Source: Toxorhynchites rutilus septentrionalis (Eukaryota > Arthropoda > Insecta > Diptera > Culicidae). Taken from it: 64,000 nt of DNA. The notes under the pieces were generated by a model. It searched no databases and had not been told where the DNA came from. It saw only the letters and a list, made by a program, of their open reading frames with translations. The stretch lies in NCBI RefSeq assembly GCF_029784135.1, contig NC_073744.1:100809303-100873302 (forward strand), given 5' to 3'. Below, in pieces: positions 21,955 through 33,840 of this stretch; within the stretch, counting starts at the first letter, position 1, and each line of letters begins with the position of its first letter. The position numbers and the translations under genes were made by a program.

Positions 21955-22670
21955 CTCTAGGCAAGTATTCCCCTTCATTCTTATACGTTTCCTTTGTTCA
22001 CGGAGACCTTAAATCTTACGATTTCCCCTCCGTTGGTCGTCGATAAGTTGCTCGTTATTGACAGCTCTGTTCGGGATAGCACACAAATGGACAGAACAAA
22101 TGTATGGGAAAATGGAAACGCTTAAAGTTTTCATGAATTTCAACCATTTCCAAACCAGGGGATTCTAATGTATAGCATATTAAACAAATCTTACGGAATT
22201 TCCGGTTCGTTTAGTATGTAAATCGCCAAAATCCGTTCGCGACAAAAATAGTTATTAACGTTAACTTTATTTCATAAAAACGTGACCTGTTTTCTGATTT
22301 GGCACCCTTAATGAAAGACGTAGTTCTACGTCAAAAATGTACACGAATGAATTCGGCTCTGTTACAGCTGAATTGCTAAATGCGATAGTCACATCTTTAC
22401 TGATTTAGAATCAATGTTCGATTTTTTTTGTTTCAGATAAACAGAAGGGCTGGAATCGTGTATGCCTTGGCACAATTTTTTTTAACCTTCCCATTTTATC
22501 AGCTCTTAACTATTCTAGTTATGCATATTTTTTCTCCGTTCAATTTTTGTTTTATTGATAGATGAACAGAGAATGATATAATGGAAGGTAAAAATATTCT
22601 TCGTCTTATTTTTTCGGAGCTCGAAAAAACGCCCGAAATTCGTTTCTCTACACTAGAATACCCCCTTAAG

Positions 22671-22803
22671 TTGTCAGTAGGAGTTAATTGAAAGAAACAA
22701 AGAATAGATTTTATAATCTGCGCAAGTGAGTAGGCCGCTTATTAACCTTTTCGCTACGATCGTCGTCATCCGCGCAACGACCTGTGTGTACGAGTGTCGT
22801 CTA
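22671..22803. other. 133-bp centre of the large inverted repeat
   Basis: Single-copy loop containing TTAACCTTTTCGCTACGATC and GTGTGTACGAGTGTCGTCTAC, related in inverted form to the sequence flanking the outer edge at 18928-19093. Confidence 0.7.
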
Positions 22804-23518
22804 CTTAAGGGGGTATTCTAGTGTAGAGAAACGAATTTCGGGCGTTTTTTCGAGCTCCGAAAAAATAAGACGAAGAATATTTTTACCTTCCATTATATCA
22901 TTCTTTGTTCATCTATCAATAAAACAAAAATTGAACGGAGAAAAAATATGCATAACTAGAATAGTTAAGAGCTGATAAAATGGGAAGATTAAAAAAAAAT
23001 TGTGCCAAGGCATACACGATTCCAGCCCTTCTGTTTATCTGAAACAAAAAAAATCGAACAGATTCTAAATCAGTAAAGATGTGACTATCGCATTTAGCAA
23101 TTCAGCTGTAACAGAGCCGAATTCATTCGTGTACATTTTTGACGTAGAACTACGTCTTTCATTAAGGGTGCCAAATCAGAAAACAGGTCACGTTTTTATG
23201 AAATAAAGTTAACGTTAATAACTATTTTTGTCGCGAACGGATTTTGGCGATTTACATACTAAACGAATCGGAAATTCCGTAAGATTTGTTTAATATGCTA
23301 TACATTAGAATCCCCTGGTTTGGAAATGGTTGAAATTCATGAAAACTTTAAGCGTTTCCATTTTCCCATACATTTGTTCTGTCCATTTGTGTGCTATCCC
23401 GAACAGAGCTGTCAATAACGAGCAACTTATCGACGACCAACGGAGGGGAAATCGTAGGATTTAAGGTCTCCGTGAACAAAGGAAACGTATAAGAATGAAG
23501 GGGAATACTTGCCTAGAG

Positions 23519-23555
23519 TATAAACAGTGGATCTCGCTGAGGCAAACTTTCATTC
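23519..23555 (+). promoter_or_regulatory. Core promoter of cassette D
   Basis: TATAAA 23519-23524 and TCATTC 23550-23555. The same pair, in the context CTAGAGTATAAACAGTGG, is retained at 37197, 47935 and 50946. Confidence 0.65.
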
Positions 23556-23717
23556 GGCATCAGACTGTTGAGCAATCCAGTTCACTTTGCTTTCGCTGCG
23601 CTTCGATCTAAGATTGGATCCCACCAGTGGTAATCCAACTTGGATATCGTCGTTTGGTTTTTCTGTTCGTTTTTCGCGTTATTCGTATCGCACGAACGAA
23701 TTGAAACGTAGTGTGTG

Positions 23718-24173
23718 ATGAGCAAGAAGAAGAGGAAGGCAGGCTCGAGTCCTGCAAAAAACGAACGCATTGCCAGGGGCAATAAAATTTCGAGGCAAGC
23801 GTCATCTAATGATGCACGCGATGTTGGTGCAGTGAAAAGCGCTCGCACTAAACCGAGCCTTCGCGAGTGTGACACCGCATCGAACAACAGCGAAGTAGGC
23901 GATTTCGGCGCGTCGGTCGAAAATGTAAACGCCGTTACCCAGGCAGCAACCAAAATCAAGCTCCCCCTGCTGGTGGTGAAGGTGGTCACTCTTGACAAAC
24001 TCATCAGCGAATTCGCATCGATGGGTGTTACAACAGAGTACAAGCTGTGTGGCATAATTCAGTCTTTTTCCAAGCAGTTAACATTGTTTGTTTTCGTCAT
24101 CATAAGGGCTTCGTTGGTGCCTTTGAGAATGCATCAATGCATTAAACTGACGTTATGGCGTAGCAGGCGTTAA
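23718..24173 (+). CDS. Jockey-Gag-like N-terminal ORF (cassette D)
   Basis: Same 151-residue protein as 21756-21301: a Lys/Ser-rich N terminus, acidic middle (SNNSEVGDFGASVENVNAV), then QAATKIKLPLLVVK and MGVTTEYKLCG. The open frame in two mirror copies, and in shorter form at 44886, 48602 and 51640, shows the N-terminal half stays readable while the C-terminal end varies. Function unknown; probably a captured 5' end of a Jockey-type ORF1. Confidence 0.5.
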   Translation: MSKKKRKAGSSPAKNERIARGNKISRQASSNDARDVGAVKSARTKPSLRECDTASNNSEVGDFGASVENVNAVTQAATKIKLPLLVVKVVTLDKLISEFASMGVTTEYKLCGIIQSFSKQLTLFVFVIIRASLVPLRMHQCIKLTLWRSRR

Positions 24174-25270
24174 GGTTGTGCGCCAAAAAATTATTTGAGG
24201 AATACCAAGCATCTTGAATGTCTTACTGGTATGTTTTAAGTTATTTGGGTTCGCGTGCCAGTCGCAAAACTGCCGTCAACTAGGATTGCATTTGCGCTAA
24301 TAGTGATCATAATGAAGCATTGCTACTGTTTTCGAGGTTGTTATTAACAAAAAGAGTTTATTTCGCTTGTTTAGTCACCAAGAAAGTAAATGTCGTTCAA
24401 GAATTTTGTATGTGATTAGGTTTGGCTTGCCAGTAACAAAATTTCCTCCACTAAGGGTGACAGCTGCGCTTCTCTCGAGCATGAGAAAGTAATGCAACTT
24501 TTTTCGAGGCCAGTAATATTAACAGAAGCGTTTCTATTGAGATTAGCGCAAAATGATGAGAAGTGTTTACATTCCTAGTAGTTTCAAGCCACCAATGTAT
24601 GGTTCTGTATGCATGCTATGGCAAACGCTTGTTTGGCGCTTGGTTTACGTTGTACGAACGATGCCTAGAGGTGCGATTCCTTTGAGGCAATACTAAATAA
24701 CATGTAGCATGATATTTGATACTTGCAAGTGTTGTCATTGTTGTTGTGTCCATGCGGTGCCAAAAATTTATTGATGTAGTTATGAGACGTGGCATAATGG
24801 TGCTGGTGCAACATGTATATAATCGACTGTAGCCGAGTTAATTTTTTTTTGACGTAGGACTACGTCTAACCGGAAGATATCGGGGGTGAAATTGAAATAT
24901 AGGCACTGAACAAGTAGGAAAAAATGCAAGATTTGGAACGCTTATAACTCGAGCATTTCTCAATAGATCGCAAAGGTTTTTGCATCAATTGATAGGAAAT
25001 ATATCTACGCATCTATCATAACGAATAACATTTCATTTTTCTTGAGATAAATAATTGAACAATTGTGAAATATCAAGCATTGTCCAAATGCACTATGTGC
25101 CCATTTTTGATTGGTCCATTTTGTGCTCCTCAAATCGTACCGAATAAAACGGGCAACCAGAGCAGCAGCGAAATAGAATGAAGCACGATTGGAAAGGAAA
25201 AAGAAAAAAAAATGAACGAAACATTGGTCGCAGTCTCACACATGCGTAATTCTCGAGCCAGCCAGTCTGC

Positions 25271-25306
25271 TTAAAAATCCCCGCTCCGCTGCCGTAACGA
25301 TCATTC
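25271..25306 (+). promoter_or_regulatory. H2A-type core promoter
   Basis: TTAAAA 25271-25276 and TCATTC 25301-25306, with a 5' UTR of about 65 bp before the H2A ATG at 25371. Confidence 0.65.
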
Positions 25307-25370
25307 TCATTCAAACCGTACACCACATCGGTTCGCATCACAACACATCAACAAACCAACCCAAGCAGCC

Positions 25371-25752
25371 ATGTCTGGACATGGCAAAGGAGGAAAAGTG
25401 AAGGGAAAGGCAAAATCCCGCTCGAACCGTGTTTAGTTTCGGCCGCCGAAGTGATCGAGTTAGTTGGCAAAGCTGCTCGCGACGATAAGAAAAACTGCAT
25501 TCGGATCAGAACACATTCGGCGGACATCAAGACAACAACAGGCAGTTGCAGCGAGTGGCGAGTGGCAAACGCAATCGCAAAAAGGCAGTTGGCAGCAGAA
25601 GAAAAAAGTTTGTTCTTTTTACAATCTGCTTTGGTGGCAAATCCAGAACAAGGCGGCATCGAGGGCGTTCGAAATGTTTTTTTTTTCAAAACCACGAGTA
25701 CAAAGTTTTCTAAATTGGAACCATTCCATAAAACAAGGCGCTTATCAGGGCC
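25371..25752 (+). pseudogene. Histone H2A pseudogene (variant B)
   Basis: ATG-initiated H2A tail (SGHGKGGKVKGKAKSRSNR) ending at an early TAG, then VIELVGKAARDDKKN and a scrambled C-terminal third, then the hairpin GGCGCTTATCAGGGCC (25737-25752). Same lesions as the other variant B copies. Confidence 0.85.
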
Positions 25753-26619
25753 ATTAAACCTTTCAAAAAAGAGTTTACGAAATACAGTTCAATGCTTTCT
25801 AAAATAATATCCAAAATAATAATAAAACACAAATTGATTTTTTTCATAATTTGTTTGCCAGGATCTGATGCGTATGTGAATTTGGCAGTTGTTCTGAGCT
25901 TATTGATACTTGGGGACTTTCCTGATTATTCAATTTTCACCAATTCTTAAATTGTTTCCAGATTGAAAGTACAGCGATTTACAATTAGTTCGACATTTAG
26001 CTAATTGGACGGACATGTAATGCGACATATTTAGTTGAACATTTTTGTAAACATAGAGTTCGGGGTCCAAATTATGACCCCACATTGAAAGTCGACACTG
26101 TATCACTGTCATCGCAAATGTTCAATTACAGGTTAAAATCGCCTCCAATGCGACACTGAGTGGTGCTTCGGAACGTCGCATTGAATGTAATTTACTGTAA
26201 AACAAGTCACAAAGCTGGATGGGAAGAAATTTTCCAACTGTGAAAGCTGTGGCGAGTGGCAACAAATCGCTAAACAGGAAGGTTTAGCCGAACAAGATGG
26301 GGATATCGAGTGATAACAAAACAATAAACTCTTTAGATAATTTTGTGATCCTGAAAAGGACCCTTTTTAGCCTGTATGTGAATCCAACGAGCGAACAAAT
26401 CGTAATGAATGTATTTTTTTGCCATCGCTGCCTTTAAACGCTCATTCGTTCGTCTGGTTGGACTCGCCCCTTTGGCTGAGTCTGCCGATTTGTCTCTATC
26501 CTGTGAGTGTGTACCGCTAGAGTACAAAAGGCGCGGATCCGCTGAAAAATATATCATTCTCTTTCAAACCGTAAATCAGTGTGGTTGTATGGCATCGTTT
26601 CACATCACATCGCATCAAC

Positions 26620-26890
26620 GGATTGGTGCCGGAGCACCAGTATACCTAATAGCGGTTATAGAATTTCGGCCGCCGGAGTGCTCGAGTTGGCTTGCAAAGC
26701 TGCTCACGACAATAAGAAAACCCGCCTACAGAGCACAACAGAGCACATTCGGTTCGGAGGCAACAACTAGTTTCAGCGAGTGGCAAACGCAATCTCAAAA
26801 CGGCAGCAGGTAGATGAAGGAAAAAGTTTGTTTATACAGACTGCTTTGGTGGCAAAACCAGCCACCATAAAACACCGCGCTTTTCAGGGC
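26620..26890 (+). pseudogene. Histone H2A pseudogene (variant A)
   Basis: 5' UTR fused to GAGAPVYLIAVIEF. A small duplication (CACAACAGAG) distinguishes it from 3620 and 7616. Ends with the degenerate hairpin at 26875-26890. Promoter TACAAAA/TCATTC about 90 bp upstream. Confidence 0.8.
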
Positions 26891-28030
26891 CATTAAACCA
26901 TTCAAAGAAGAGTTATTAAAAGTTATTCACAATACCAATGCATTCTAAAGTGACATAATATGACATATAATATAAACTGATTTATTTTGTTTATGCTTGT
27001 TCTTGAACTTATTGATGGTTGGGGTCTTTTAAATTGATCATTCAGTTTTCACAAACCCATGCTTGGTTTCCGAATTAAAAGTGGCTTCAAATTACAACAC
27101 ATTGTATGCAGGATGGCATTAACGAATTTTCTCGGTAGCAAGAACTGCTTTCTTTGGTTGATAACTGATGTTGAAAATTGACTGACGTTACATCTGCATT
27201 GTATAGAAAATTAACTAAGGATCAACATGATGAGCTATGTTTTTCCTGCTGCTCTGTTCTTATTTTAAAGGACTTTAATCCGAAGGTCATCCGTCCCTGT
27301 ATTTACTGTTGGTTTTTCAGAACGCTTCTAGCTCGTTTATTTCTCGACAGATCGTAGAGTTCGTTTCCAAAACCTCAGTTCTTTTTCATTTTTATTTACT
27401 CTGTTTGCGGAGACTACAAATCTTACAATTCATTCGTCTCCGAAACCACAGTTTAAGGTACGATAATATGCTCAATAGTGAAATATATGATAGTGAATGA
27501 GCTGATAACCACCGATATATTTCCTATCACAGCCATCATTTTGATTGTACGATATGTGCATACGCCGAAAGATGTCCGGCGTTGAACATTTAATAAGTAC
27601 AAAGCCTTCAGAAAAAAACAAGAATCAAGTTTGTAAAAAAAACGCAAAAACACAACACCAAAGGTTCTTTTCAGAACCCCCAACATGTTCATGAACAGTA
27701 AACAGTAAACTAATCCATTTTTCAGGTAGATAGGTAGGTATTCACGTAGGAGAAGAAAATAAAAATATATATTCGAAATATATATTTAGCAAAAGCTGTC
27801 CCCTTTGTATAGTCCTACGTCACTCCGGTTATGTCCCTGACATTACCCACCCGTCTTTTTATTAAATCGTTTATTTTTACAGGCTCAGTTACACATTCAT
27901 CATACTCAATTCTTAAGCCTATCTTATATCTAATATGTATTTACATTTCACCTTATTCTATTGTTAGTAAGAAGGGATTTGATTTCTCGCGAAGGAAAAG
28001 GAAAAGGAGAATATAAGGATATAAGGACAA

Positions 28031-31000
28031 TCACACACGAAGATCGATAACTTTTAAGAAGGCATATATTTGGGACATGTAATCAAGGTCTAACCGAGCC
28101 AACACATCTCTCACCTGCACATTGGGCTGTCTTCCTCTGGCCCGAAGAGAGTTTTCTAAATTCGATCTGGCAACAAGATACACCTCGCACGACCAAACAA
28201 CGTGTTCGATGTCGTGGTAACCTTGGCCACAAGCACAGATATTGCCATCGGCAAGATAAAAACGAAAGAGTAGCGCGTCTAACGAACAGTGATTGGACAT
28301 GAGTCGAGAGAAGGTGCGAATAAAGTCTCGACTCAAGTCCAGACTTTTGAACCATGGTTTGAGGCTAACCTTAGGGATAATCGAATGAAGCCACCGACCC
28401 AATTCATCTTCGTTCCACTTACGTTGCCAATTAGCGATGATATTTTTACGGACTAAAGAATAAAATTCATGGAAGGCGATTTGACGCTGATAAATATCGC
28501 CTTCAATTGCACCTACCTTTGTCAATGAGTCAGCCCTCTCATTACCCGGAATTGAGCAATGTGAAGGGACCCAGACAAAGGTAATGACATAACAGCGTCT
28601 GGTTAAAGCACTCAAAATTTCTCGTATTCTCTCAAGGAAGTACGGCGAGTGCTTTTCCGGTCTCACTGAACGGATAGCTTCGACAGAGCTAAGACTATCC
28701 GTTACAATGTAATAGTGTTCAACAGGTCGTGAGGCGACGCTGTCCAGCGCCCAGTGTATTGCTGCCAATTCAGCAATATACACTGAGCAAGGATTCTGAA
28801 GACTGTGGGAGGTGCTAAAAAATTCGTTGAACACTCCAAATCCTGTGGACTCATTCATAGAGGACCCATCAGTAAAGTACATATTATCACAATTGATACG
28901 CCCATATTTTGCATTGAAGATCGTAGGAACGATCCCCGATCGATGATAATCTGGAATTCCATGGATTTTCTCCTTCATGAACAGATCAAAATGTACAGAG
29001 GAATTGATGTAGTCAGGAAAACAAACACGGTTGGGAATATACGAAGAAGGATCAACCTGCATGGAGATGAATTCATGATATGAAGTCATGAATCCAGAAT
29101 GAAAATTTAGCCCGATCAGCTGCTCAAAATTTCCGATCACCAATGGGTTCACAACCTTACACCGGATGAGGAACCGAAGAGATAATAAATTGAAGCGATT
29201 TTTTAGTGGGAGTACGCCTGCCAAAACCTCGAGACTCATGGTATGCGTTGAAGGCATACATCCCAACGCAATACGGAGACAAAGATACTGAATTCGCTCG
29301 AGTTTAATGAGGTGTGTTTTGGCCGCTGATTGAAAACAGAAACTGCCATACTCCATCACTGAGAGAATAGTTGTTCGATACAACAGGTGCCGGTAATTGT
29401 ATGGAGAAAGTTTATTCTTTGTTGGCATTTTTTACTCAGATACCTAATATGGGCCCCCCAAGTACATTTGGAGTCGAACCATACCCCAAGATACTTGAAT
29501 GACATAGCATGAGTGATCGGTTTACCCAAAAGTTGAAGCTTTGGTTTTGCTGGTCTATGCTTCCTAGAAAAACCACCATCTCTGTTTTCTCCGATCCCTA
29601 GCCCAATGGCCCAGGTTGAAAAATTGTTCAAAGTATCTTGTAAGGGTTCTTGCAGGTCGGATTCTTTTGATCCTACGACAGACACTACTCCATCATCTGC
29701 AAGTTGTCTTAAACTGCAATTTTGTGTAAGGCAATTGTCAATGTCGCTTACATAGAAGTTGTACAAAAGGGGGCTTAAACAGGAGCCCTGAGGGAGGTCC
29801 ATGTAAGAGACCCGACTTACTGCCGAATCTCCGTGAGAAAAATTCAAATGTTTCTCACAAAGCAAGTTATATAACATATTATTCAATAGAGGCGGTAGAC
29901 CCCGAGAGTGTAATTTGTCTGACAAAACCTCTATTGAAACAGAATCAAAGGCCCCCTTTATGTCCAAGAATACTGAAGCCATTTGTTTTTTTCGGCGTAT
30001 GCCATTTGAATTTCTGAAGAAAGCAACGCAAGACAATCATTCGTCCCCTTGCCCCTGCGGAACCCAAATTGTGTATCTGAGAGTAAGCCATTTGTTTCAA
30101 CCCAACGATCAAGGCGAAACAAGATCATTTTCTCCAACAATTTCCGTATACAAGACAGCATTGCTTGGGCGGTACGAATTGTTTGTCGGACGCGGGTTTT
30201 CCGGGTTTTTGAATAGCTATAATTCGCACTTGTCTCCAATCATCTGGAACAATATTATGCTCCAGAAACCGATTGAATAAATTCAACAAGCGATGTTTCG
30301 CCACATCAGGGAGGTTTTTTAACAAGTTGAACTTAATTCTATCCGTTCCTGGAGCAGAATTGTTACAAGAAAGGAGAGCAAGAGAGAATTCTACCATCGA
30401 AAACTCGGAATCAAGATCGCACCTATTTTGTGGTATATCTCGAACAATTTTTTGCACAGGAGCGGAATCAGGACAAACCTTCCGCGCAAAATTAAAAATC
30501 CATCGATGTGAATATTCTTCGCTTTCATACGATGAAGAGCGATTTCTCATGTTTCGAGCCACTTTCCATAATTTTTTCATTGACGTTTCTCGTGACAAAC
30601 CTCCCACGAAATTTCGCCAATAAGCACGTTTTTTCCCTTTGATCAAGTTTTTAAATTGATTTTCAAGGTCCAAATACGTTTGAAAATTCTCAATGGTTCC
30701 ACGTTTCCGAAAGGCTTTAAATGCGTTCGATTTATCCTGATAAAGCTTGGAACATTGGCTATACCACCATGGATTGGGAGGCCTTTGACGAAAAGTGGAG
30801 CCTGGGATGGGTTTCGTTTGAGCGCGAACCGCGCTGTCATATATCAAACGAGAAAGGAAGTTATACTCCTCCAATGGAGGCAAACCATCTCTGGAATTGA
30901 TGGTTAGAGCAATTGCGTCCGCATATTTTTTCCAGTCAATGTGTCTTGTGAGGTCATATGCCATGTTTATAGATTCAGAAGAATTCGACCCAATGGTGAT

Positions 31001-31669
31001 GGAAATTTTGATTGGCAAGTGGTCACTACCGTTGGGGTCCTGGATTACATTCCACTTGCAATCTAACGATATTGAATTCGAGCAAAGCGAGAGGTCAAGA
31101 GCACTTGGGTTAGCAGGAGGTTTAGGTACACGTGTTGTTTCCCCAGTATGCAAAACGGTCATATTGAAGCTGTTACAAAGGTCATATATCAACGATGAAC
31201 GATTGTCGTCGTACTGTTCCCCCCAGGCAGTTCCATGAGAGTTGAAGTCTCCCACGATCAATCGTGGCTCAGGAAGGAGTGAGCACATGTCAACAAGTTA
31301 CTTGCGGCTAATCGCAGCTCTCGGAGGCCAATACAAGCTGACAATACAGAGGTCTTTGCCTCTGATGTTTGCATGACAAGCAACAGCTTCGATCCCTCCA
31401 ATAGGTGGAAGTTCAATTCTAAAAAATGGGTGGCACTTATTAATCCCCAATAGTACCCCTCCCTATCTGTCATCGCGGTCCAAGCGTATTATATTAAAAT
31501 CGTGGAAAGAGAGATCATTTTGAGAAGAGAGCCAGGTTTCGGACAGAGCAAAAACATCACAATTGAATTTATGAATAAGAAATTTGAAAGTATCCAATTT
31601 AGGGATAAGACTACGACAATTCCACTGTAAAACAGTGATATCTCCGACCTCTCTATTTAAATTAGACAT
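28031..31669 (-). pseudogene. ORF2: endonuclease-RT-RNase H, broken in several places
   Basis: Starts at ATG 31669, overlapping ORF1's last codons by 8 bp. Endonuclease: VLQWNCRSL, GDFNSHGTAWG, GSDHLPI. An in-frame TAG (31465-31463) and TAA (31300-31298) break it, then a frameshift near 30180. RT: DTQFGFRRGKGT, VFLDIKGAFDSV (catalytic Asp), PQGSCLSPLLYN, RQLADDGVVS (Leu for the usual Tyr, as in related I elements), with a frameshift near 29990 and a short deletion near 29590. After another break near 29400 comes an intact 465-codon frame: RNase H with Asp ~187 (YFTDGSS), Glu ~220, Asp ~244 (IVTDSLS), His ~290 and Asp ~300 (VPSHCSIPGNERAD), then a Cys-His motif (CACGQGYHDIEHVVWSC). Confidence 0.88.
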
Positions 31670-32943
31670 CAAGAGAGATAATCATTGCAAGGAGGGGCCA
31701 TGTTTGCATCAATTGCTGCAAAATTGTCTTTAACACTGGAAGCATTGAGATGACAATGGTTTTGATGGAGTCGGAAACGTTAAAACACGTGAAGATTTGA
31801 TCCACAAGGTCAGTCAACTTTATAAATCCCGATTGGGAAGTTGAACTGGACGGAAAAACAGGGACAGTTGGGGTTTTTGATGTCCCCTCGAGCGCTGGGC
31901 CGTTCAAAGGTGAACCATTCCCACGGAAACCAGGAGGAACCTGATTTTGCTTGTCCGTTGCACTCGATTTTTTAGACATGCTAACAGGGGGTATAACCGG
32001 TGGGGCTTGTCCTTAAACTTTGGGAGTGGTCACATTTTTGCGCAGGGGATTCCCTTGGAAAATGAACGGTGTGCCCCCGTTAGCTGTGTCCGCTTCCATT
32101 TCGTCAACGGACAACGTGGCGAAGACATTTTGAGTGTTGATTGATTGTTGTTGGGCCAGTGGAGAAGAGCCCTTTAAAATATCCACAAAAGTGCGTTTTG
32201 AGCGTTCCTTCAAAGAGCGCTTCTGTTTCTCACAGCGACTCTTGTAAGTTTCACAAGCTGTGTGGGGATCCTCCGCAATATGGACACTTATGCTCAGGCG
32301 CACTGCAGGATTCCCCCACATGTTGCTCTCCGCAAGTTGCACAGCGCTCCTTGTTGGCACAATAATCTGAAGTGTGACCAACTGACTTGCATTTGTTGCA
32401 AGTCATGGGCTTTGGCACGAAGAGTCGCACAGGCAGTCTCAATTTGTCCACCATGACGTAGTCAGGGAGGGCCGAACCAGCAAGAGTTACTCGAAACGAG
32501 TCTGACGGCGTGAATTTCGTTTTTCCCTCTTCTTGGGATACTTTACCTAGTTGGCGACTGTCCAAAATTTTAACGCCCACCAAAGGGAGTCTTTTCAATT
32601 TACCAACTCCTTTTTTTATCAATTGGCACGTCAGACCCGTTTCAGTTACCACCCCTGAGATTTCTACGTCATGGGAGGGAACGTAGACACGATACTCTAG
32701 GGTGAACCTCTCGTCGATCACAACTGCATTTGCGTATTCCCGATCACTCACGACAACACGCAGTTTGTTCCAATCGAACCGCGTGGCAATCGCTCGGTAC
32801 AGCTGCAACGGTAAATCGCACCACCACACGATGATGGAATCGATGGCGATGATAAAGCACCCACAGCGATGATACGGCACACGCACCGCGCCCGCGGTGG
32901 AGAACTTCTTTCTCACGCTGGTTGTGATTGCTGCTCTTCTCAC
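31662..32943 (-). pseudogene. ORF1: Gag-like zinc-knuckle protein, frameshifted
   Basis: The first 220 or so residues are open and end in knuckles CNKCKSVGHTSDYC, CATCGEQHVGESC and CPYCGG. A one-base deletion near 32268 then shifts the frame; the continuation (DPHTACETYKSRCEKQKRS) is found in the next frame. A TAA at 32015-32013 is a further in-frame stop, after which the frame is open again to the true end at 31662. The role in the family is RNA binding and RNP formation. Confidence 0.85.
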
Positions 32944-33082
32944 TCGCGCAATAAAGAGAACCCCGATAGGGCGAAATAACTTTACCAGCCATGAACTGAT
33001 AACGGTATAATCTCCACTATATGATAGACGCGAACAAATTTGCGACCGATGTCTTCGGACTGCGCGAGCTGAATGTAGCCGA

Positions 33083-33348
33083 GTTTATGTCAATTGCGAA
33101 AAAAGCCACCGGAATAGCGTTCGAGGTAAATTTTCAATGCATTGACATGAAATAAATTGCGACATACGATCAGCTAGTGTATTGTTTTGCGATCATCAAA
33201 CAATTATCGTCAACTGATTCTACAATGAAAAAACCAATTCAGAGTTTATTCTACTAAGCAGTTGTTTCTAAAATTTCACAGCATTATGGAATAATATCCG
33301 AAGGTATAAACAAGTGACTTATATAAAATAACAGCGTAGTTCTACGTC
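33083..33348 (+). mobile_element. Right-end fragment of a gag-like (type D) cassette
   Basis: Shares CAATTGCGAAAAA, GCCACCGGAATAGCGTTCGA and AAATTGCGACATACGATCAG with 49720-50010 and 52745-53041. Ends GCGTAGTTCTACGTC (33334-33348) followed by AACAATGCGGTCGTATCTTG. The rest of the cassette is missing. Confidence 0.7.
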
Positions 33349-33619
33349 AACAATGCGGTCGTATCTTGGACACAACCTCCTATAATATTTTTTATCTTAA
33401 GATAGCTTTTGTTGTATATTACACTGTTATCAATTTTGAGGCGTAAGAGTATCGCTATCTATCGATAAACATCTGTATTATCAATAACACAATAGCCGTT
33501 TAGGCGCAAGAGAATTACTATTCTATCGATACACAACACATGTCGCCTTTTTTCGGCGTAAGAATATTGCTATTGTTCGAATGTTCACAGTTGAGCTGTT
33601 CACAGCGGGACTGTTGATA
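33349..33619. other. Degenerate short tandem repeat
   Basis: Three related phrases of about 60 bp based on GGCGTAAGAGTATCGCTAT, GGCGCAAGAGAATTACTAT and GGCGTAAGAATATTGCTATT. No gene. Confidence 0.5.
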
Positions 33620-33840
33620 TGAGGCTTACTTTGTTGCGTTATTAATAGTGCCAATTACCGATGCAGCAGACCGAAAATGTGAGCGGTAAGGGACTGGGAT
33701 TACCGACACATTATGTTTGTTGCGTGGACATAGCAGCTAGACTAACACACTAAGATGGTCAGTTGAGGGCCCTGAGTTATGAGCTCATGATCGTTCGCTT
33801 AGTTGCGGACACGATACCAATTAAGCTACGAAGACCCCCT
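33620..33840 (-). mobile_element. tRNA-like SINE (second type), tentative
   Basis: The minus strand begins GGGGGTCTTCGTAGCTTAAT, which fits an A box (TAGCTTAATTGG). A degenerate B-box-like CATGAGCTCATAACTC lies about 40 bp on. The body down to about 33620 is unassigned. No clear target duplication, so boundaries and class are uncertain. Confidence 0.45.

Larger units (their letters stand above)
20624..22332 (-). mobile_element. Gag-like cassette (type D), minus strand
   Basis: The left end is GACGTAGAACTACGTC read on the minus strand (22332-22317). Inward lie a promoter (21954-21919), a gag-like ORF (21756-21301) and about 650 bp of shared downstream sequence. Its outer end joins the H2A cassette head to head at a decayed palindrome (20608-20623). 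The mirror copy is 23141-24850. Confidence 0.75.
19094..22670. repeat. Left arm of 3.58-kb inverted repeat
   Basis: From GATTCACATACAGG (19094) to CCCCCTTAAG (22670), this arm is the reverse complement of 22804-26384 with only scattered differences seen by eye. It contains, in inverted order, an H2A cassette (to about 20623), a gag-like cassette (20624-22332) and the inner 340 bp up to TACACTAGAATACC. Arms so alike suggest a recent inverted duplication or continuing conversion. Confidence 0.9.
23141..24850 (+). mobile_element. Gag-like cassette (type D), plus strand
   Basis: Left end GACGTAGAACTACGTC (23141-23156) followed by TTTCATTAAGGGTGCC. Then a promoter at 23519-23555, a gag-like ORF and downstream sequence ending in a T run that abuts the H2A cassette at 24851. 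No transposase. Confidence 0.75.
22804..26384. repeat. Right arm of 3.58-kb inverted repeat
   Basis: Reverse complement of 19094-22670. Starts CTTAAGGGGGTATTCTAGTG and ends GCCTGTATGTGAATC. The arm ends inside the H2A cassette, which continues on this side to 27862 but stops at 19094 on the other, so this side is likely the older source. Confidence 0.9.
24851..27862 (+). mobile_element. Full-length H2A cassette (3.0 kb)
   Basis: The only copy in the window with both ends: GACGTAGGACTACGTC at 24851-24866 (after TTTTT) and TAGTCCTACGTCACTCCGG at 27810-27828 followed by ACCCACCCGTCTTTTT. It holds promoter plus H2A variant B (25371-25752), a linker, promoter plus H2A variant A (26620-26890), and an AT-rich right part. 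An I-like retrotransposon begins at about 27863. Confidence 0.75.
27863..33082 (-). mobile_element. I-clade-like non-LTR retrotransposon (MosquI-like), decayed
   Basis: A nearly full-length minus-strand LINE of about 5.2 kb. It has a short 5' UTR, ORF1 (32943-31662) with zinc knuckles, ORF2 (31669-28031) with endonuclease, reverse transcriptase and C-terminal RNase H, and a 3' UTR of about 170 bp. The RNase H and the QLADD form of the RT box point to the I clade. It interrupts the tail of the H2A cassette (left) and the end of a gag-like cassette (right). It carries at least three in-frame stops and four frameshifts or deletions, so it is inactive. No 3' simple repeat is obvious. Confidence 0.85.
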
